Shown here piece after piece: positions 17,619 through 26,093 of a stretch of DNA of 64,000 nt. The DNA is taken from contig NZ_JBNATW010000001.1 in assembly GCF_049701175.1 (NCBI RefSeq), positions 1 to 64,000 of the forward strand. Direction: 5' to 3'. Positions within the stretch are counted from its first letter, which is position 1. Each line of letters opens with the position of its first letter. The position numbers and the translations under genes were made by a program. Source of the DNA: Thermovenabulum sp049701175. GTDB lineage: Bacteria > Bacillota > Thermosediminibacteria > Thermosediminibacterales > Thermosediminibacteraceae. The notes under the pieces are model-generated. The model had not been told where the DNA came from and made no database searches. It was given only the letters and a program-made list of their open reading frames with translations.

Positions 17619-17723
17619 TTATTTATTTCTTTCCGATTTTGAGGCGATATTTGCAAAATATGTGAAACCTCCGAAGTAAATAAGAAGCATTACAATCATC
17701 CAAAAGGCGGTTTGAGCGTTCAT
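17619..17723 (-). CDS. metS: MetS-type small subunit of the NSS transporter
   Basis: This 34-residue gene starts with ATG immediately after the stop codon of the transporter gene, with AGGAGG 8 bases upstream. It encodes one hydrophobic helix (WMIVMLLIYFGGFTYFANIA) with a short charged tail ending SKSERNK. Tiny single-helix partners of this kind (MetS) are known to accompany MetP-type sodium/methionine symporters. Position, size and sequence all fit, so the call is strong despite its length. Confidence 0.88.
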   Translation of the reverse strand: MNAQTAFWMIVMLLIYFGGFTYFANIASKSERNK

Positions 17724-19226
17724 TTACTTCGCCTCCTTAGCAGCGGATTTTGTAACATCAACGGTTATATGCGGAGATTTTGCCTTGATCCAATCTGCGA
17801 GCCAGTTGTTGAGTGCAAACCAAATAATTGCCGAAATTACCCACTGCACCACCATGGTTCCTACGCTGAAGGTCTCAAAGGGGTTCCACCAGTTGTCGGG
17901 ATACCAGCTGATTGCCTGGACAACCCACCAGCCGAAAAGTATTGCAAACATCACAGGGAAAAGGGCGATGCAGTAAGTCCACCAGCGGCCGATGTAAATA
18001 TCGCTGGTCTTGTTGATGATTTCTGTCCTAATCCTCTCAATGCCGTATTTGTAAGCTGCAATTGCAAATAATAGACCGCTTATAAGGAGCCCTACGCCCC
18101 ATACCCAGTCCTGATTGTCGCAGAAGTTTATACTGTATGCTGACGGTATACCAAGTATAAATCCTCCTATTGAAATAATCAATGTAGCTTTCTTCCTATC
18201 AAAACCTGCATCTATGAAGTTTTTAACACCTACTTCTATCATAGGAAGCAGAGAAGACAAAGCTGCAAGGGAAAGCGCAAGGAAGAATATAGCTGCAACA
18301 ATCTGTCCTCCCGGCATCGTGGGGAAAAGTTTTGCAAGGTATATAAATGTAAGACCGGTATTGCCGGCTTTTAATGCATCCATAGCCGCCTGCGGTGTTG
18401 CCGAAAGTGCAAATACGGTAGGAAGCACCGCAAGAGCACCGAGCATCGCGCCGCAGGCATCTCCGAACACTATCATCAAGCTGTTAACACCTATATCGTC
18501 CTTTTCTTTCATGTAATTTGCATAAGTCAGCATCAGTGCCCAGCCTGCTCCTGTAGACCATGAGGATTGAGCGAAAGCATTAAGCCACACTTTTGGATTA
18601 CCTAAAGCTGACCAATTAGGAACAAACAAATACTGAAGTCCTAAGCCTGAGCCCGGCTGCATTATAGCCCAAATTGCAGCAATCAAAAGAGAAACGAAAA
18701 GTGACGGAATCATTATTTTGTTAGCAAGTTCCAGTCCACCCTGTACCCCTCTGTATACTATAAAACCACCTATGAGCACAGCAATAAACTGGAATAAAAT
18801 GGTTTGGGAAGGATTATGGATAAAACTATTCCATAAAGCCTCCGAATCCATCCCCACCTTAAAAGCACCCGTTAATGCATATACAAAATACCTTAATGCC
18901 CAACCCAAGACAACAGCATAATAAAACATTATTGCAAGACAGGTAAATCCTATCCATGCACCGATCCAGGTATTCTTTCTACCCATGAAGTCTCTGAAAG
19001 CACCAATAGTACCGAGCCTTGTAGTTTTACCAATAGATATTTCGAGCATAATTAAAGGTGCAGACCAGACAAGGTTTGCTATCAAATAGGCAATCAAAAA
19101 GGCTCCTCCGTCATTTGTACCTACCATTCGCGGGAAGCGCCAAATATTACCTGTGCCTACAGCCATACCTAATGAAGCCAATATAAATCCAATACGGCTT
19201 CCCCATTCTTCACGCTTTTCGGTCAT
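17724..19226 (-). CDS. metP: Sodium-dependent transporter of the NSS family (MetP-like)
   Basis: The 500-residue protein is a sodium:neurotransmitter-symporter-fold permease with about 12 membrane helices. The N-terminus has the family signature GSRIGFILASLGMAVGTGNI and WRFPRM, which contributes to the sodium and substrate sites. Because the next gene is a MetS-like small subunit, methionine (or alanine and other neutral amino acids) is the likely substrate. Placement beside SAM and MTA genes supports methionine. The upstream leader (19227-19346) contains two hairpins that might regulate it. Confidence 0.92.
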   Translation of the reverse strand: MTEKREEWGSRIGFILASLGMAVGTGNIWRFPRMVGTNDGGAFLIAYLIANLVWSAPLIMLEISIGKTTRLGTIGAFRDFMGRKNTWIGAWIGFTCLAIMFYYAVVLGWALRYFVYALTGAFKVGMDSEALWNSFIHNPSQTILFQFIAVLIGGFIVYRGVQGGLELANKIMIPSLFVSLLIAAIWAIMQPGSGLGLQYLFVPNWSALGNPKVWLNAFAQSSWSTGAGWALMLTYANYMKEKDDIGVNSLMIVFGDACGAMLGALAVLPTVFALSATPQAAMDALKAGNTGLTFIYLAKLFPTMPGGQIVAAIFFLALSLAALSSLLPMIEVGVKNFIDAGFDRKKATLIISIGGFILGIPSAYSINFCDNQDWVWGVGLLISGLLFAIAAYKYGIERIRTEIINKTSDIYIGRWWTYCIALFPVMFAILFGWWVVQAISWYPDNWWNPFETFSVGTMVVQWVISAIIWFALNNWLADWIKAKSPHITVDVTKSAAKEAK

Positions 19227-19628
19227 TATTTTCCCTCCCTCTTAAAAATGATAATTTAGTAAATTAATATTAAATAAGATGAAGTGGTTGAAAAAACCTT
19301 CTCATCCCCCTTCTAATAATCTAATCAAACTGGACTACCCAGTTTATATTATTATATATTTTCTACACTTTATTGAATATTCCTGCTTATTTTTTATTAT
19401 TTGATAAAATTTTTTATTTGATATTTTTGTAACAACTTGCATTTTCAGAATATTTTACTATTTATAATTCTATTTTTCAAATTTTATCATGTTAAATTTT
19501 TATTATTTTAATATCATATTTTATTATATTGTAATTATTTTACACTAAATTTCAATATTTTTTTATGTTATTTATAGAATTTTTAATTTATTCTTAATTG
19601 TTTCTTATAACATTGATTATACCGATAT
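19227..19628 (-). promoter_or_regulatory. AT-rich upstream region of metP with two leader hairpins
   Basis: No gene is visible here. On the minus strand a TATAAT with a weak -35 lies near 19350-19385. Downstream come AAACTGG/CCAGTTT with a 5-base loop (19327-19345) and a longer imperfect hairpin (GATGA...TCATC, 19278-19306) followed by T-rich sequence, then GGGAGGG and the start codon. The second hairpin might act as a weak attenuator. The region from 19390 to 19628 is plain AT-rich sequence with nothing I can assign. Confidence 0.45.
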
Positions 19629-19652
19629 AAAAAAAGCCCCAAAGGGCTTTTT
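19629..19652 (-). terminator. Terminator of the FBP aldolase/phosphatase gene
   Basis: AAAAAAGCCC and GGGCTTTTTT pair around a CAAA loop, giving T-runs on both strands. It touches the stop codon of the gene at 19652-20740. Confidence 0.85.
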
Positions 19653-20740
19653 TATTTTTTTAGTTTACTTTTCATTTTTTCTATTACCAGCGGGAGGGTG
19701 GTGTATTCCATTTCATCAAGGGGGAGCCTATGCGGTTCAAAGGGGCCAAGGCTTCTTATATAGTCAGCAATTTCCAAAGCTTTCTGCCGTGCTCTGTCAA
19801 AACCTTTATCCTTAAATAAGTCTTGAGGACCTATCAATTTGCCGTTTGTAACCTGGAACCCTAAAGCTACTACTCGGGGCGGCCCGTCAAAACGTGTAGG
19901 TGTAGCATCCTCGCAGGATACAGGCATCAAAGGTCCAAAATGTGATCCCCTCATCCATCCTGCTACAAGGTGAGGATTAGCAAAGGGCTCTAACGCTTCA
20001 CCTACAGCCGGGAAACCGTTTTGGCACCTAACTATTAATACAGGATCATCCTTACCCACATACCTTCCCGCCATTAAATTCATTCTCTGTGTTGAGGAAG
20101 CAGCTGCCTGCTCCCCTTTTTTATTGTAAACCGCCTTTACTGCATACCTGTTTGAAGCACCTAAGAAAACCAAAAGGTCATAAATTTCCTCCGGGCAGGA
20201 AAATACCATTTTTTTATTTTCAACGGTATCTAAAATTTCAAAAACAAAACCATCATGCATTTTAGGATCTATGATGAGTCCTATAGTATTAAAAGGATCT
20301 GCAAATATTTTATATAAGGGAAAATTCCACGCCCCGGGTTCCGTCTTATCCGCCATAAAAACGATAACCGGTTCGCTGGCACGCTCCTCAAATTCCATCT
20401 CAGCAACTCCCGGCCCCATTCCCTTTATATTACCGGAAAAAGAATCTGATAAAAGGTCTTGCCCAGCACCGTAAAGCTTATATTGCTTAGCTAATTGGGT
20501 ACATGACAAAAATGTGTCCCATGCCAATTTATGTATTTCTTCGCAGTCAACACCCTTTTGGTGAGTCATTATAAGGTTTATATCATCACCCACATAAGCC
20601 ACTTTAAAATCTACTAATACATCTCTTCCCTTTTCATCTAAAAAAGCTTCTGCGTGCTTTATAAGGTCGGGATGTACGCTGCTGTGCCCGATAAATCCAC
20701 CTATATCAGCCTTTATGACGGTAAAAGTTATTCTCGACAT
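19652..20740 (-). CDS. fbp: Bifunctional fructose-1,6-bisphosphate aldolase/phosphatase (class V)
   Basis: This is the archaeal-type gluconeogenic enzyme that condenses triose phosphates and then dephosphorylates the product to fructose 6-phosphate. The 362-residue protein opens with TVIKADIGGFIGHSSVHPD, containing the first Mg-binding Asp and His; DD in YVGDDINL and later RFDGPPR and AYNKK-type phosphate contacts (VKAVYNKKGE) follow. It is typical of thermophilic archaea and deep Firmicutes and supports an anaerobic thermophile. It is transcribed alone, ahead of its own terminator. Confidence 0.95.
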   Translation of the reverse strand: MSRITFTVIKADIGGFIGHSSVHPDLIKHAEAFLDEKGRDVLVDFKVAYVGDDINLIMTHQKGVDCEEIHKLAWDTFLSCTQLAKQYKLYGAGQDLLSDSFSGNIKGMGPGVAEMEFEERASEPVIVFMADKTEPGAWNFPLYKIFADPFNTIGLIIDPKMHDGFVFEILDTVENKKMVFSCPEEIYDLLVFLGASNRYAVKAVYNKKGEQAAASSTQRMNLMAGRYVGKDDPVLIVRCQNGFPAVGEALEPFANPHLVAGWMRGSHFGPLMPVSCEDATPTRFDGPPRVVALGFQVTNGKLIGPQDLFKDKGFDRARQKALEIADYIRSLGPFEPHRLPLDEMEYTTLPLVIEKMKSKLKK

Positions 20741-20937
20741 TGAGATTTACCCCCTATTTTTTAATTAATATAAAATATTGCTCTAATATTTATATAGTAT
20801 ATAATATTTTTAATTATGGCAAATATGTTATAGCACTATTTTAAAATATAATATAGTATAATTGTTCAACTTTTGTAATAAATGCTTCATTTTTTATTAT
20901 TTTAAGAAATTTATTGCTAAAATTAATATCTGTTAAA

Positions 20938-20968
20938 ATAAAAATGACCCATTTCTTTGGGCCATTTT
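20938..20968 (-). terminator. Terminator of the pst operon
   Basis: AAAATGACCCA and TGGGCCATTTT form a stem with one mismatch; TTTTATTTT follows on the minus strand. It lies 25 bases beyond the pstA stop, so the operon ends here without pstB. Confidence 0.8.
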
Positions 20969-20992
20969 ATATAAAATTAATTATTTTAATTA

Positions 20993-21853
20993 TTAAGCTC
21001 CCGTCAACCTCTTGTACAACCTCTTTGTTATAAATCTTGCCAGAAAATTGAATACGATAACAATTAAAATTAATACAGCCGAAGAGCCGTCTGCAATTCG
21101 TCGAACATCAGGGGAGATGCCTTCAGAATTAACCTTCCAAATATGGACAGCCAAGGTTTCTGCAGGCCTGAAAATATTAAAGGCATTGCTAAAGCTAATT
21201 TTTGGAGAAGTCATACCCGCTGTAAAAATCAAAGCCGCAGCCTCTCCAAAAATCCTGCCAGAAGCGAGAATAATACCCGTAATAAGCCGCGGCACCGCTG
21301 CTACCAAGACCACGCGTGTAATAGTCTGCCATTTTGTAGCGCCTAAAGCAAAGCTTGCTTCCCTTAAATCCCTTTTCACATCCCTAAGTGCTTCTTCCGT
21401 AACCCTTGTCATAACAGGCAAATTTAAAACCGTCAGTGCCATAGCACCAGAAATCATTGAAAATCCCCAACCAAAGGTTGTTACAAATACCAATAGCCCA
21501 AACAATCCTATTATTATTGAAGGTAAGCTGGATAGGGTTTCGATACTTAACCTGATTACATTTGTAACAACATTTTCCCTCGTATATTCGGCAAGGTAAA
21601 TACCTGCTCCGATTCCTAAAGGCACTGTCAAAATCAATGTCAAAAATAGTATTAAGAAGGAATTTATTATTTGAGGCCCTATTCCCCCACCGGCTTGAAA
21701 GGCTTTAGGAGAAGAAATTAAAAAATCCAAACTTATTGCTCTAAACCCTGAACCTATTATATAAAAAATAATAAAAGCTAAAAGCAATACCGCGAAAATT
21801 ACAAAAAAATACAGCACATAGGTTACAATTTTATCTTCCAATTTTGGGTTCAC
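20993..21853 (-). CDS. pstA: Phosphate ABC transporter permease PstA
   Basis: PstA is one of two membrane subunits of the high-affinity phosphate importer. The 286-residue protein has about six membrane helices and the ABC-permease EAA loop ALRDVKRDLREASFALGATKW near residues 155-175. It starts at GTG, overlapping the pstC stop by 4 bases (GTGA), so the two permeases are translated together. The usual next gene, pstB, is missing; a terminator follows instead. Confidence 0.95.
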   Translation of the reverse strand: MNPKLEDKIVTYVLYFFVIFAVLLLAFIIFYIIGSGFRAISLDFLISSPKAFQAGGGIGPQIINSFLILFLTLILTVPLGIGAGIYLAEYTRENVVTNVIRLSIETLSSLPSIIIGLFGLLVFVTTFGWGFSMISGAMALTVLNLPVMTRVTEEALRDVKRDLREASFALGATKWQTITRVVLVAAVPRLITGIILASGRIFGEAAALIFTAGMTSPKISFSNAFNIFRPAETLAVHIWKVNSEGISPDVRRIADGSSAVLILIVIVFNFLARFITKRLYKRLTGA

Positions 21854-22725
21854 CTAAAAACCCTCCTCTTGGCAAAAAGCCTAATAAATCCAATGAATAT
21901 TAGAGAAATAATTAGAAGTAGCAAAGCTATGGACCATAAAGCGTCATTCCAAAGGGTCCCCGAAGTGGTGTTGCCCATTTCCATTGTCAAAACGCTCGTT
22001 AAAGTATGAATGGGATTTATCAGAGAATCGGGGATTCGCACGCTGTTTCCTATGACCATCTGTACTGCAAGGGCTTCTCCAAAAGCCCTTGCAAGCCCAA
22101 GGATAATCCCTGTTAGGATACCAGGAAGGGCTGCAGGCAATAAAACATATTTAATAGTCTGCCATCGGGTAGCCCCCAGAGCTAAGGAGGCTTCCCTTAA
22201 GTCCCGAGGTAGCGTTCTTAAGGAATCGGCAGAAATGCTCGCTATGGTAGGAAAAATCATTATACCAAGGACAATACCTCCCGTAAGCAAAGAAAATCCA
22301 GTTCCACCGAAAATTTTTCTAATCAAAGGCACAAGGACACTAAGGCCAACCCATCCGTATACTACTGACGGAATTCCGACAAATAATTCTATAACAGGTT
22401 GAAGAAAATTATCGCCAATTTTATTCGATATTTCAGACATAAAAATAGCAATACTTAGGCTCAACGGCAGGCTGAAAAGCAGTGCAAGCAAGGAAACAGA
22501 AATCGAACCGAGCAAAAAGGCAAGGGCTCCTACTTGTCCCTTCTGTTCCTCCATGTTCCAGTAAGCAGAAAAAAGAAAATTGCCAACAGGTACTTTGTCT
22601 ATAACAAAGGTTTTACTGCCCTTATAAAAAATAAATACTATTATAAAAAGGGTTATCAAAACGGATATCAACGCACATAAAAAGGAAAAAATCCTGCCGA
22701 ATTTGTCCATTACTTTAGGTTTCAT
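21850..22725 (-). CDS. pstC: Phosphate ABC transporter permease PstC
   Basis: PstC pairs with PstA to form the phosphate channel. It has 291 residues, several membrane helices and the EAA loop LRTLPRDLREASLALGATRW near 170-190. It is preceded by pstS with a terminator hairpin in the 150-base gap, a common way to make the binding protein in excess over the permease. Confidence 0.95.
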   Translation of the reverse strand: MKPKVMDKFGRIFSFLCALISVLITLFIIVFIFYKGSKTFVIDKVPVGNFLFSAYWNMEEQKGQVGALAFLLGSISVSLLALLFSLPLSLSIAIFMSEISNKIGDNFLQPVIELFVGIPSVVYGWVGLSVLVPLIRKIFGGTGFSLLTGGIVLGIMIFPTIASISADSLRTLPRDLREASLALGATRWQTIKYVLLPAALPGILTGIILGLARAFGEALAVQMVIGNSVRIPDSLINPIHTLTSVLTMEMGNTTSGTLWNDALWSIALLLLIISLIFIGFIRLFAKRRVFR

Positions 22726-22835
22726 ATCGAAAAAATCTCCTTTTAAGGTGATAATTCCTTTGGGATTTACAATTTATATTTTTATTTTAACAGGCCTGCA
22801 TTTATACTATGTTAAATCAATGTTAAGAAAATGTT

Positions 22836-22866
22836 AATAAAAAGCCGGGAACATTCTATTCCCGGC
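22836..22866 (-). terminator. Intercistronic terminator between pstS and pstC
   Basis: GCCGGGAA (22844-22851) pairs with TTCCCGGC (22859-22866), and TTTTT follows on the minus strand. It lies 9 bases past the pstS stop and would let only part of the transcripts continue into pstCA. Confidence 0.85.
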
Positions 22867-22874
22867 CTTTTTCG

Positions 22875-23765
22875 TTATCTTGAAACTTTCATTTCACTTA
22901 TAGGTATATAACCTAATTTTTCTATTATATGCTTTACTTCATCGCTCTTCATATAATCGATAAAGGATTTTATTATTCCTGTGTGCTCACCTTTTGTGTA
23001 CATATACTCATAGGACCATACGGGGTACTTGCCTTCTATGATGTTTTCTTTGGTAGGCTCTACACCGTCAAGTTTCATTACTTTAACCGAACCATCTAAA
23101 TATGAAAGTGCAATGTAGCTTATGGCACCGGGGGTCTCCGAAACCGCTTTTTTGACAGTGCCTGAGGAATCCTGAGTCAAAGCTACTCCTTGGGTTTCTT
23201 CCTTTCCATCTAAGGCGTATTTTGTAAAAGTAGCTCTTGTCCCTGACCCTGCTGGCCTATTGATTACAACAATCTTTTGGTCATCCCCACCTACATCTTT
23301 CCAGTTGGTAATTTTGCCTGTAAAGATATCTATAAGCTGTGATTTTGTCAAATTGTCAACCTTCACATTGGGGTTTGCTATTACAGCAAATCCCACAACG
23401 CAGATTTTATGTGCCACAAGCTCATTAGCTTTTTCTTTATCCAACTTTTCCTCAGCAGGCACATCAGAATTTCCTATTTGCACTGTCCCATCGTATACCA
23501 ATTTTAACCCTGTTCCGCTTCCTCCACCCTGGACCTGAACTTGAATACCCGGGTTTTTCGACATAAACTGGCTCGCTGCTTCTTCCACCAAGGGCTGCAT
23601 TGCCGTTGAACCAGCTGCAATTATTGTACCCGTAGCTTTTTGCTGCTCTCCCTGTTGTCCCCTATTGGTGCAGGCAGTAAAAAGCAATGCAGCAATTAAA
23701 ACTAATGATAAAATCGATAAAATTTTTCCTCTTAATAACACCTTTTCTTTTTTTCTTTTTAACAC
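22875..23765 (-). CDS. pstS: Phosphate-binding lipoprotein PstS
   Basis: PstS is the extracellular phosphate receptor of the Pst importer. The N-terminus is a lipoprotein signal peptide with a lipobox ending LLFTAC (Cys32 from this start). Phosphate-binding motifs follow: IAAGSTAMQPLVEEAA, GGGSGTGLK, NRPAGSGTRATF. The start is GTG at 23765: the TTG at 23783 lies inside the ribosome site GGAGG itself, whereas the GTG is 11 bases after it. The ribosome site and spacer are complementary to a 14-base sequence upstream (see regulatory entry). Confidence 0.94.
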   Translation of the reverse strand: MLKRKKEKVLLRGKILSILSLVLIAALLFTACTNRGQQGEQQKATGTIIAAGSTAMQPLVEEAASQFMSKNPGIQVQVQGGGSGTGLKLVYDGTVQIGNSDVPAEEKLDKEKANELVAHKICVVGFAVIANPNVKVDNLTKSQLIDIFTGKITNWKDVGGDDQKIVVINRPAGSGTRATFTKYALDGKEETQGVALTQDSSGTVKKAVSETPGAISYIALSYLDGSVKVMKLDGVEPTKENIIEGKYPVWSYEYMYTKGEHTGIIKSFIDYMKSDEVKHIIEKLGYIPISEMKVSR

Positions 23766-23848
23766 TTTACAATGCACCTCCAATTTTATTTTCCCACTTT
23801 CTTTTTTAAAATTACCCTACATTAAAAATTGTAAAGGTGCATTGTAAA
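23766..23848 (-). promoter_or_regulatory. pstS control region: candidate Pho boxes, promoter and 14-bp inverted repeat
   Basis: On the minus strand two TTTACA direct repeats (23848-23843 and 23835-23830), 7 bases apart, match the PhoP-box type TT[ATC]ACA used in Firmicutes. TTTACA at 23848 with TAATGT 18 bases on is a possible promoter. In addition TTTACAATGCACCT (23848-23835) is perfectly complementary to the stretch covering half of the pstS ribosome site and its spacer (23779-23766). This gives either a symmetric operator or, in read-through RNA from guaA, a stem that hides the ribosome site. Confidence 0.5.
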
Positions 23849-23883
23849 CTCTGTGCTATAAAAAAATTAATTTTATGTTAAAT

Positions 23884-25416
23884 CTATTCCCATTCTATCG
23901 TTGCAGGGGGCTTTGACGTAATATCGTACACGACCCGGTTTACTCCCCAAACCTCGTTGACTATTCGGCTTGCAATCTTGTCAAGAACCTCATAAGGAAT
24001 CCTTGCCCAATCCGCAGTCATTCCGTCCTCACTGCTTACAGCCCTTACAGCAACCGTATAGGAATATGTCCTCTCATCGCCCATAACTCCTACGCTTTTT
24101 ATATCTGTCAAAACAGCAAAAGCCTGCCATAGCTGGTTATAAAGCCCGTTCTTTTTTGTTTCTTCTGTAACAATGGCATCCGCTTCCCTTAATATATTCA
24201 ATTTTTCTTCTGTTACCTCACCAATTATCCTTATTGCAAGCCCCGGCCCAGGAAAAGGATGCCTAAATATAATCTCTTCAGGAAGCCCCAGCTTTAGTCC
24301 TACCTTTCTCACTTCATCTTTAAAAAGGTCCCTTAAAGGTTCAATAAGCTCAAACTTCAAATCCTTTGGAAGTCCCCCTACATTGTGGTGGCTTTTAATT
24401 ACCGCTGCGGTTTCGGTACCGCTTTCTATCACATCGGGATAAAGGGTGCCCTGCACGAGAAAATCTATTTTGCCCAATTTTTTAGCCTCATCTTCAAATA
24501 CTTTTATAAATTCCTCTCCAATTATCTTTCTTTTCTTTTCAGGATCCGTTACCCCTTTTAGCCTTTTTAAAAACCTTTCCTTTGCATCTACCGCAATTAG
24601 ATTCATATTAAATTTTTCTTTAAAGGTTTTGACCACATTTTCAGCCTCATTTTTTCTTAACAGCCCGTGATCTACAAAAATACAAACTAGATTGTCGCCA
24701 ATAGCCTTATGGGTAATTACAGCTGCAACAGAGGAGTCCACTCCCCCGCTTAAAGCACATATGGCTTTTTTATTCCCTACTTTTTCTCTAATTTTTTCTA
24801 CCTGCTCATCTATGAAGGCCTTCATTGTCCATGTACCTTTACATCCAGCAATGCCGAACAAAAAATTATTTAAAATTTCTCTACCCCTTGTAGTATGTAC
24901 CACTTCCGGATGAAACTGAACGCCAAAAAGATTTTTACCGTTGCTTATAGCTGCATGGGGGGTGTTTTTTGTACGGGCAAGGGTCTTAAACCCTGAAGGC
25001 AGTTCTTCTATGGAATCTCCGTGGCTCATCCATACATCAAAATTTTTTTCAAGGCCGTAAAAAATCCCATCTTCTTCCTCTACGAAAAGTTCTGCTCTTC
25101 CGTATTCCCTTACCCCTGCTCTTTTTACTCTACCTCCCAAAAGATGGCACATCAGCTGCATTCCATAGCAGATCCCTAAAATGGGTATACCCAGTTCAAA
25201 TATCCTTTTATCACAAGTAGGAGCATTTTCCGAATATACACTGGCAGGACCGCCAGAAAAAATTATGGCTTTGGGGCTTTTCTTGATTATTTCTTCTATA
25301 GGAGTTTTATAGGGCAAAATTTCGCAGTATATTTGAGATTCCCTTACCCTTCTTGCAATTAGCTGACTGTACTGTCCACCAAAATCCAGGATAATAACAT
25401 TTTCCCTTAAATCCAT
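23884..25416 (-). CDS. guaA: GMP synthase (glutamine-hydrolysing)
   Basis: GuaA amidates XMP to GMP using glutamine and ATP. The 510-residue protein has an N-terminal class I glutamine amidotransferase with nucleophile motif GICYGMQ (near residue 80) and the catalytic His/Glu in FHPEVVHT, then the ATP pyrophosphatase PP-loop LSGGVDSSV near residue 225 and a C-terminal dimerisation domain ending KPPATIEWE. A perfect AAGGAGG site precedes the ATG. It follows the 5-formyl-THF cyclo-ligase gene by 28 bases. Confidence 0.97.
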   Translation of the reverse strand: MDLRENVIILDFGGQYSQLIARRVRESQIYCEILPYKTPIEEIIKKSPKAIIFSGGPASVYSENAPTCDKRIFELGIPILGICYGMQLMCHLLGGRVKRAGVREYGRAELFVEEEDGIFYGLEKNFDVWMSHGDSIEELPSGFKTLARTKNTPHAAISNGKNLFGVQFHPEVVHTTRGREILNNFLFGIAGCKGTWTMKAFIDEQVEKIREKVGNKKAICALSGGVDSSVAAVITHKAIGDNLVCIFVDHGLLRKNEAENVVKTFKEKFNMNLIAVDAKERFLKRLKGVTDPEKKRKIIGEEFIKVFEDEAKKLGKIDFLVQGTLYPDVIESGTETAAVIKSHHNVGGLPKDLKFELIEPLRDLFKDEVRKVGLKLGLPEEIIFRHPFPGPGLAIRIIGEVTEEKLNILREADAIVTEETKKNGLYNQLWQAFAVLTDIKSVGVMGDERTYSYTVAVRAVSSEDGMTADWARIPYEVLDKIASRIVNEVWGVNRVVYDITSKPPATIEWE

Positions 25417-25444
25417 AAAAAACCTCCTTAAAGTATCAATATAA

Positions 25445-26005
25445 TTATTTTATAAAATAAATCTGTTTTTCGCTTATTATAATATCCATAAGTATATCAT
25501 GTTCTTCCTGAGGAAGGGTATCTAAAATTTGAAACTCAAAGGCAAAAGCAATTTTTACTGTCTTACTGCTCAATTTTTTCAAAAATCTATCGTAATAGCC
25601 CCCTCCATAACCAATCCTGTAACCCCTCCTATCAAAAGCAACCCCTGGCACGATGACTATATCTAAATCTTTGGGTTCTATTGCTTCATCCGAAATAGGT
25701 TCCAAAATGCCAAAATGCCCCTTTTGTAGTTCATTCAAACTCATTATTCTAACAGCAACCATTTCTCCTTTACTTACTATTTTGGGCACATATACATTCT
25801 TACCGAGGGAAATGCTTTTTAATATAGCTTCATCGGTTTTTACTTCATTCTTAGCATCAATATAAAACATTATATTTTGAGCATTTTTATAATGAGGTAA
25901 CTCATAAAGCTTTGATTGGATAATCTTACTTAGGTTTTCTATAAGCTCCTTTTTTTGATTACATCTTAATTCTACCATTTGTTTCCTTATATCCCTTTTA
26001 TCCAT
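25445..26005 (-). CDS. 5-formyltetrahydrofolate cyclo-ligase
   Basis: The enzyme converts 5-formyl-THF to 5,10-methenyl-THF with ATP, returning a storage folate to the one-carbon pool. The 186-residue protein has the family features: an early DKRDIRKQM helix, YVPKIV, and the ATP/substrate-binding block VPGVAFDRRGYRIGYGGGYYDRFL near residues 118-142. It stands directly upstream of guaA on the same strand, a purine/folate pairing that makes metabolic sense. Confidence 0.93.
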   Translation of the reverse strand: MDKRDIRKQMVELRCNQKKELIENLSKIIQSKLYELPHYKNAQNIMFYIDAKNEVKTDEAILKSISLGKNVYVPKIVSKGEMVAVRIMSLNELQKGHFGILEPISDEAIEPKDLDIVIVPGVAFDRRGYRIGYGGGYYDRFLKKLSSKTVKIAFAFEFQILDTLPQEEHDILMDIIISEKQIYFIK

Positions 26006-26054
26006 AAACTTACTCCTTAGTGGTTTATTTTCTTTATAAATTTTTATATCATTT

Positions 26055-26093
26055 TAATTAAAAAAGGGCAAGGACTTATTCGCCACGCCCTTT
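26055..26093 (-). terminator. Terminator of nagB
   Basis: AAAGGGC (26063-26069) and GCCCTTT (26087-26093) pair around a 17-base loop containing the stop codon, followed by TTTTTTAATT on the minus strand. The loop is large, so the call is moderate. Confidence 0.55.

Noticed and set aside
17619..17723. Possibility that the 34-codon frame after metP is chance
   Set aside because: Rejected as chance: it starts right after the stop, has AGGAGG at 8 bases, and encodes a single membrane helix typical of MetS.
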